From contig CAJYWN010000010.1 in NCBI GenBank assembly GCA_913778275.1, positions 8,956 through 72,955 on the forward strand: a stretch of 64,000 nt of DNA. The letters are read 5' to 3'. Position numbers and translations under genes: made by a program. This document shows, in pieces, positions 61,801-64,000 of this stretch (the first letter of the stretch is position 1; the number at the start of each line of letters is the position of its first letter). The stretch is from an uncultured Chryseobacterium sp. (lineage in GTDB: Bacteria; Bacteroidota; Bacteroidia; Flavobacteriales; Weeksellaceae). The notes beneath the pieces are model-generated. The model did no database searches and had not been told where the DNA came from. It saw only the letters and a program-made list of their open reading frames with translations.

Positions 61801-62964
61801 GTAAGTGATTCCGAATTCATGACAGATCCTTACATCAGGATGTCCACTCGGGAGCTTCGTGCCAATTTGCAGGTAATGCCGATGAATGATCTCCGAATTG
61901 ATATCACGGCATTGCACAATTATAACAGAAACTTTACACATACCGGATTCAACTATAGAGATCCGAATACGGGACTTGCCAATCCGGATTATACATTTGC
62001 CAACGATTTGGTAACCTACTCGAATTCCGTTGTATTGCTGAAAACCGCTTTCAAAGACGGTACTGCAATCTATCAGGCAATCAGGGAAAATGCAAGGGCG
62101 CTGTCTCAACAAATGCCGGGTGCATTGGAACCAAACGGATTTAAAGACGGATACGGAATATCAAATGCCTATATTCTTATTCCGGCGTTCAGAGCAGCAG
62201 TAGAAGGTAAAAGCCCGAAAATGATGACCAATCCTAAAAAAGCCGGACTTCCGATTCCGAACTGGAAGATTACTTATTCAGGATTAAGGAATATTCCGAT
62301 CATCAACGGACAGTTTTCCAAGTTTGATGTTTTGCATGCTTATCAGGCAACGTACACAGCAACAGGAGTACAGTCCAGTATCGATTATTTCAATACACTC
62401 AATAATCTTGGTGCAACCCAGAGAGATATTAATGATGATTATATCAATCCGTTTACATTTGCTCAGGTTGGGTACGTAGAAAACTTTTCCCCACTGATCG
62501 GAGTAGACATGACCATGAGAAATAATATACAGTTCGGTCTTCAGTACAACCGGTTGAGAACATTATTATTAGGACTGGTAAACCATACTTTAACCGAAGA
62601 TTCAAACAGTGAATATGTTGTGAGAATAGGATATATCATCAGAAACTTCAGATTGGGAATGGCCAATACCGGAGGAAGAGGGAAAGCCAAAGGAAGCGAC
62701 CTTAACATCAGGGGAGATTTCTCCCTGAGAGACAGCAGAACCAGCATCACCAATATCCTGTTGGACGACTCGCAGGTTACCGGCGGGCAAAGGTTAATGA
62801 ATATTAAAGTCTCTGCAGACTATAATGTTTCGGAAAACCTGAACCTGAGAGTATTCTATGAACAGATGACTTCGAAATATAAAATCTCAACAGCATTCCC
62901 GCTGTCAACCATAAGAGCAGGGATTTCTGCTACATTTACCTTCGGAGATTCAGGGGGCTTCTAA
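55858..62964 (+). CDS. sprA: Type IX secretion outer-membrane translocon SprA (SOV)
   Basis: About 2,368 residues, the characteristic giant size of SprA, the 36-strand barrel that forms the T9SS pore and passes CTD-bearing proteins across the outer membrane. A signal peptide (IFLFLSFMCMSVMTFAQ) is followed by conserved segments such as IPSGYVSFDFAGLYQKIDNP, LKANYDTQSGFAFENRM, IKRVEFGNVNMPLSTSLI, NEIRLSEIENDGGYAG and a C-terminal barrel ending in TFTFGDSGGF. GTG at 55858 is preferred over TTG at 55855. Cargo proteins at 21392 and 33960 depend on it. It is probably cotranscribed with ruvA. Confidence 0.95.
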   Translation: MANIKYFNIFLFLSFMCMSVMTFAQQRPAVRDTAIIKKDYQLADPTQYEAYYDIKTGMYYVYPKIGNTITGPPTAMSPEDYKEFMMAEQTRAYYKEKSDRYSLMFRKDKSDAARKGLIPSLTINNRLFETLFGSNKIEIIPSGYVSFDFAGLYQKIDNPLILPQNRTSFTFDIDQRIQLGLLGKVGENLQLKANYDTQSGFAFENRMNLVWQAKGSWKDLQQKGLQDVDKPSSGGEDKIIKRVEFGNVNMPLSTSLIRGSQSLFGVKTEFQLGKTYGTVVLSQQQGEARNITVQGGGVMNTFKLNAIDYEDNQHYFIGHYFLDNYDNALLNYPQINSKISITRMEVWVLDQGNSNLQYQKSIVGIRDLGDAPGVLPNNDQPGFNLYSNVNALPGLRDASTAYNAIKGANLPVATGGTEPYMDGEHFIFNKKARRLNTNEYILQPQLGYISLNQKLNDNQLLAVSFSYTVNGSNQVYKVGEFSEESTVLMAKLLKPNTTVKTSSPMWDLMMKNIYSLDAGQVNQDGFILNVLYRDPQSGGKLNYLPIANNPQVNNVPLIKLLNWDRLNANGDLQTNGNTTGDGIFDFVNGITIRPETGRVIFTKVQPFGSYIQNVIGSNDPQYVFADLYDQQKQVATSGNLAQRYTIEGRYKGTQGQGISLGAVNVPQGSVKVSANGVQLTEGIDYTVDYMLGTVTIINEQVKQSGQAINISLENQLTFNTQRKRFLGLNLERRFNENFILGGTVVNYSESPLTQKVNYGQEAVNNTMAGINLMYNNQLPFLTRLTDKIPLVNTEAPSNLNFKMEAAYLFPGLNKGINDQSYIDDFEQTTSKITLKEPTAWSLASKPEKNQADDIFKGAGKNNDITEGYGRGLLSWYNIDPRFWGVGGRAPNGITPQSVSNHASRRVQFSEIFNNRDFVAGEQTYTNTFDISYYPTEKGPYNSNPATESTAKRWAGIMRPISVSNFVSSNIEYVEFWMMDPYADGNTLGTNPKLLLQLGNVSEDILKDGQMQYENGLPTPSAPSTTTSSNWGTQPKQPPILYAFSSEGADRTAQDLGYDGLSSDQEAALFGNTFVNPVTNVSDPAVDDFVFYMSDRFTGNQASSVVQRYKYFRGPEGNSKSNSLEVSTQTPDSEDINKDYNLDQSESYNQYEIRLDQGSLVLGPGNNIVDVKTVQAQFQNGQTSQVKWYLFRIPVSQYVTTAGDADPSILNNVRFARLLLTGFDQTSTLRFGTMDLVRSDWRKYPKNIAQYSSTVPDPATNEGSQVTDTSNLDVGSVNIEENALNQPPYVLPPGIDRQILSGNAGAQRQNEASLYMNIKDLPNGQARGVFKNTSLDMRRYKKLKLFVHTHTDPRIIDPNVGQIDPKTKFFIRFGSDATDNYYEYEASLKITPNTATAPMEIWPMENDVDLDIQDFVDAKIRRDKNNPNNITERTKDNVFDEGINNKRIYIKGRPSLGNITTIMIGVRNGVDRTDPGFNLERVLWVNEIRLSEIENDGGYAGNASLNFNLGDFATVNTSASYTSVGFGNIDSKPAERTQSTQSAFSINTAVNVDKFLPEKTGIKIPLNYSYSQTIEDPKYNPLDTDVEFKKAANREELKKVARTYTQQRSIGVVNMHKERMNQNRKPKFYDVENLSVTAVYNDDFYRDIYTKRNYRQYLRGYIDYNYTFKPWVIRPFNKMISDTAKSTKYLKWVKEFNFNPIPTRFSFRTEVDRNYNELQFRNIDAILSGNYADDFAAIKNRNFYFGWQYGLGFNFTKSLKLEINSATRTLNDNVDVNSMNNNSIFGNVFRAGRPVLYNHRVQLNYKLPFQYLPYLDFIDAELGYGFTYNWNARSTVLLASPDGSLGSIGQNTNVIQATASADFTKFFGQFGYFKNISAKLQKRKQEIDSLNNAYTQAWEKNRYAYKKYKFKNRLTPLQSMAYLLTSIKQLDVNYSENNGTVLPGLLSAPNWYGYGQTLGGPTIGFLFGSQADIRRTVMENGWVSDSEFMTDPYIRMSTRELRANLQVMPMNDLRIDITALHNYNRNFTHTGFNYRDPNTGLANPDYTFANDLVTYSNSVVLLKTAFKDGTAIYQAIRENARALSQQMPGALEPNGFKDGYGISNAYILIPAFRAAVEGKSPKMMTNPKKAGLPIPNWKITYSGLRNIPIINGQFSKFDVLHAYQATYTATGVQSSIDYFNTLNNLGATQRDINDDYINPFTFAQVGYVENFSPLIGVDMTMRNNIQFGLQYNRLRTLLLGLVNHTLTEDSNSEYVVRIGYIIRNFRLGMANTGGRGKAKGSDLNIRGDFSLRDSRTSITNILLDDSQVTGGQRLMNIKVSADYNVSENLNLRVFYEQMTSKYKISTAFPLSTIRAGISATFTFGDSGGF

Positions 62965-62984
62965 TTAGAAACAGAATAAATTTT

Positions 62985-63015
62985 AATGTCCTTCAATTTT
63001 GGAGGACATTTTTTA
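62985..63015 (+). terminator. Terminator of sprA
   Basis: AATGTCCTTC (62985-62994) pairs with GGAGGACATT (63001-63010), one G-U, loop AATTTT, followed by TTTTTAT. Confidence 0.78.
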
Positions 63016-63024
63016 TATCCGATA

Positions 63025-63055
63025 TTTGAAGCTTCTGGAATTTTGAATACATTTG
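63025..63055 (+). promoter_or_regulatory. Promoter of gcvH
   Basis: TTTG (63025-63028), 19 bases, then TACATTTG (63048-63055): an exact match to the Bacteroidetes consensus, 20 bases before the gcvH start. Confidence 0.82.
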
Positions 63056-63075
63056 TACAAAATAAAAAATTAAAA

Positions 63076-63453
63076 ATGAACACACCATCAGAATTAAAGT
63101 ACACTAAAGATCACGAATGGATTAAGATCGAAGGTAACGTTGCTACAATCGGTATTACAGACTTCGCTCAGGGAGAACTTGGCGATATCGTTTATGTAGA
63201 TGTAGATACGGTAGATGATGATCTTAACGGAGGAGATGTTTTCGGAAGTGTGGAAGCTGTAAAAACAGTTTCAGACTTATTCTTGCCAATTTCAGGAAAA
63301 GTAATTGAGTTTAATTCAGAACTTGAAGACCAGCCTGAACTATTGAATTCAGACCCTTACGGAAACGGATGGATCATCAAATTAGAAGTAGCTGAAGGTG
63401 CAGATCATTCAGAATTGCTTTCCGCTGAAGATTATCAGGCTATCATTGGATAA
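63076..63453 (+). CDS. gcvH: Glycine cleavage system H protein
   Basis: Lipoyl carrier that shuttles the aminomethyl group between the P, T and L proteins. 125 residues from the ATG at 63076; the longer frame to 62986 runs into the sprA terminator and promoter and is rejected. The lipoyl-lysine site is [12 protein letters not shown] (Lys near 64), preceded by [20 protein letters not shown] and followed by [13 protein letters not shown]. It has its own promoter. The VanZ-like gene overlaps its stop. Confidence 0.96.
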   Translation: MNTPSELKYTKDHEWIKIEGNVATIGITDFAQGELGDIVYVDVDTVDDDLNGGDVFGSVEAVKTVSDLFLPISGKVIEFNSELEDQPELLNSDPYGNGWIIKLEVAEGADHSELLSAEDYQAIIG

Positions 63454-63805
63454 AATTTCAAAAATATTTAGTAAGATTTTGCCCATTTATTGGGCATTTC
63501 TTACTTATATGCTCCTCAAGCCCGGCGAAGAAAACCACGAATACTGGTTTATGTTCAACGGTATCGACAAACTTTTGCATTTGAGCATATTCGCAGCATT
63601 AGGTTTCTGTTTCATGGCTGCATTCCCAAAGATCAGATTTTACTACTTCATTCAGATTATCCTTATCTATGCCTTTCTCACAGAAATTCTCCAGGAAGAG
63701 ATGGGACTCGGCAGGTCTATGGAAACCTTAGATATCGTTGCAGATACTATTGGATGTCTTTTAGGTTACACTATCTATAAGATACTCGTCAAAAGATTCC
63801 TCTAA
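63446..63805 (+). CDS. VanZ-family small membrane protein
   Basis: 119 residues from a TTG at 63446 that overlaps the end of gcvH by 8 bp; an earlier GTG (63398) would add 16 residues read out of frame with gcvH and is less likely. Four hydrophobic helices (about 9-25, 38-55, 60-80 and 95-112). The VanZ-type pattern is an Asp/His in [16 protein letters not shown] and a conserved acidic segment [19 protein letters not shown] before the last helix. VanZ proteins relate loosely to glycopeptide resistance; here the role is unknown and resistance should not be assumed. Confidence 0.8.
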   Translation: MDKISKIFSKILPIYWAFLTYMLLKPGEENHEYWFMFNGIDKLLHLSIFAALGFCFMAAFPKIRFYYFIQIILIYAFLTEILQEEMGLGRSMETLDIVADTIGCLLGYTIYKILVKRFL

Positions 63806-63872
63806 AATACAACCAAATACTCTATCTAAGTTTTTTCAATACTCTACAAACTTTTGAATCAATTATTTCCGC

Positions 63873-63896
63873 GTCAGACTGAGCCTGCCAAAATCC
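63873..63896. repeat. Degenerate copy of the REP-like core
   Basis: GTCAGACTGAGCCTGCCAAA resembles the CTGAGCTTGTCGAAG core of the paa repeats, with several changes. Confidence 0.45.
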
Positions 63897-63929
63897 GGGA
63901 CATCTCAATGTTATTACACTAAAACTCTG

Positions 63930-63984
63930 ATTCACTCCCGCTCACTCTTACGCCCTCTCACCCTCAAACTCTCACCCTCTCTAT
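63930..63984 (+). repeat. C/T-rich low-complexity tract
   Basis: Short CTCACTCT, CCCTCTCACCCTC and CTCTCACCCTCTC words in near-tandem on one strand. The window ends before any gene after gcvH-vanZ appears. Confidence 0.7.
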
Positions 63985-64000
63985 TTTTCTTCAGGAGCTT

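Noticed and set aside
62986..63075. N-terminal extension of gcvH
   Set aside because: It covers the sprA terminator and a consensus promoter; GcvH starts at MNTPSELKY.
63446..63805. VanZ-like gene as an antibiotic-resistance determinant
   Set aside because: VanZ-family membrane proteins are widespread without resistance, and no van genes are near.

Overview
The window is a chromosomal stretch of a Bacteroidetes bacterium of class Flavobacteriia, most likely Chryseobacterium or a close relative in the Weeksellaceae. The evidence is the AT-rich sequence (clearly below 50 % GC by eye), promoters of the TTTG-N19-TAnnTTTG type, type IX secretion (T9SS) genes and cargo with C-terminal sorting domains, an M43 cytophagalysin, GG-leader peptides of the kind common in Chryseobacterium, and the maeB-ruvA-sprA-gcvH gene order. 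No rRNA, CRISPR array, insertion sequence or complete prophage was found. There is one tRNA gene (Met, CAT).

Layout. 1-7 kb: the 3' end of clpB, an unknown protein, a membrane protein with an overlapping NarL-type histidine kinase and response regulator, a secreted M43 protease and a convergent M1 peptidase. 7.2-20.5 kb: a co-directional phenylacetate catabolic cluster (paaK, E, A, B, C, D, G-like, H, an unknown 98-residue gene, I, a dead four-helix-bundle gene, J, Y, Z). Most of its gaps hold related AT-rich palindromic repeats, and a dyad that could be a TetR-type operator lies at its promoter. 20.6-30 kb: a SMUG2-like glycosylase, a T9SS cargo protein, two tandem phage-tail-collar paralogues, an orphan enoyl-CoA hydratase, a membrane-protein operon with a winged-helix regulator and a COQ4-like protein, and lipoproteins. 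30-37.6 kb: FKBP isomerase, dtd, a degenerate Rieske-like lipoprotein, greA, a HIT protein, clpX, T9SS cargo, a TlpA-like protein and tRNA-Met.

37.6-43.4 kb (minus strand) is the most interesting region. It is a compact cassette with a membrane VKOR-thioredoxin fusion, a C39 peptidase-ABC transporter (PCAT), two short peptides with near-identical GxG leaders and six cysteines each, and an HlyD-type adaptor. It reads as a complete make-disulfide, cleave-leader and export system for Cys-rich bacteriocin-like peptides.

44-48.5 kb: a DUF3810 protein, a sugar MFS transporter, an acyltransferase and a GtrA protein. 48.5-51.7 kb: a visibly more AT-rich island with decayed coding sequence, a frameshifted gene that may be a polymorphic-toxin fragment, and two ATGA-overlapped pairs of membrane plus exported proteins, the last of which also looks frameshifted. 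51.8-64 kb: a BadF-type kinase, maeB, ruvA, the giant T9SS translocon gene sprA, gcvH and a VanZ-like protein, ending in C/T-rich intergenic sequence.

All functions are inferred from sequence motifs and context by eye; no database search was run.
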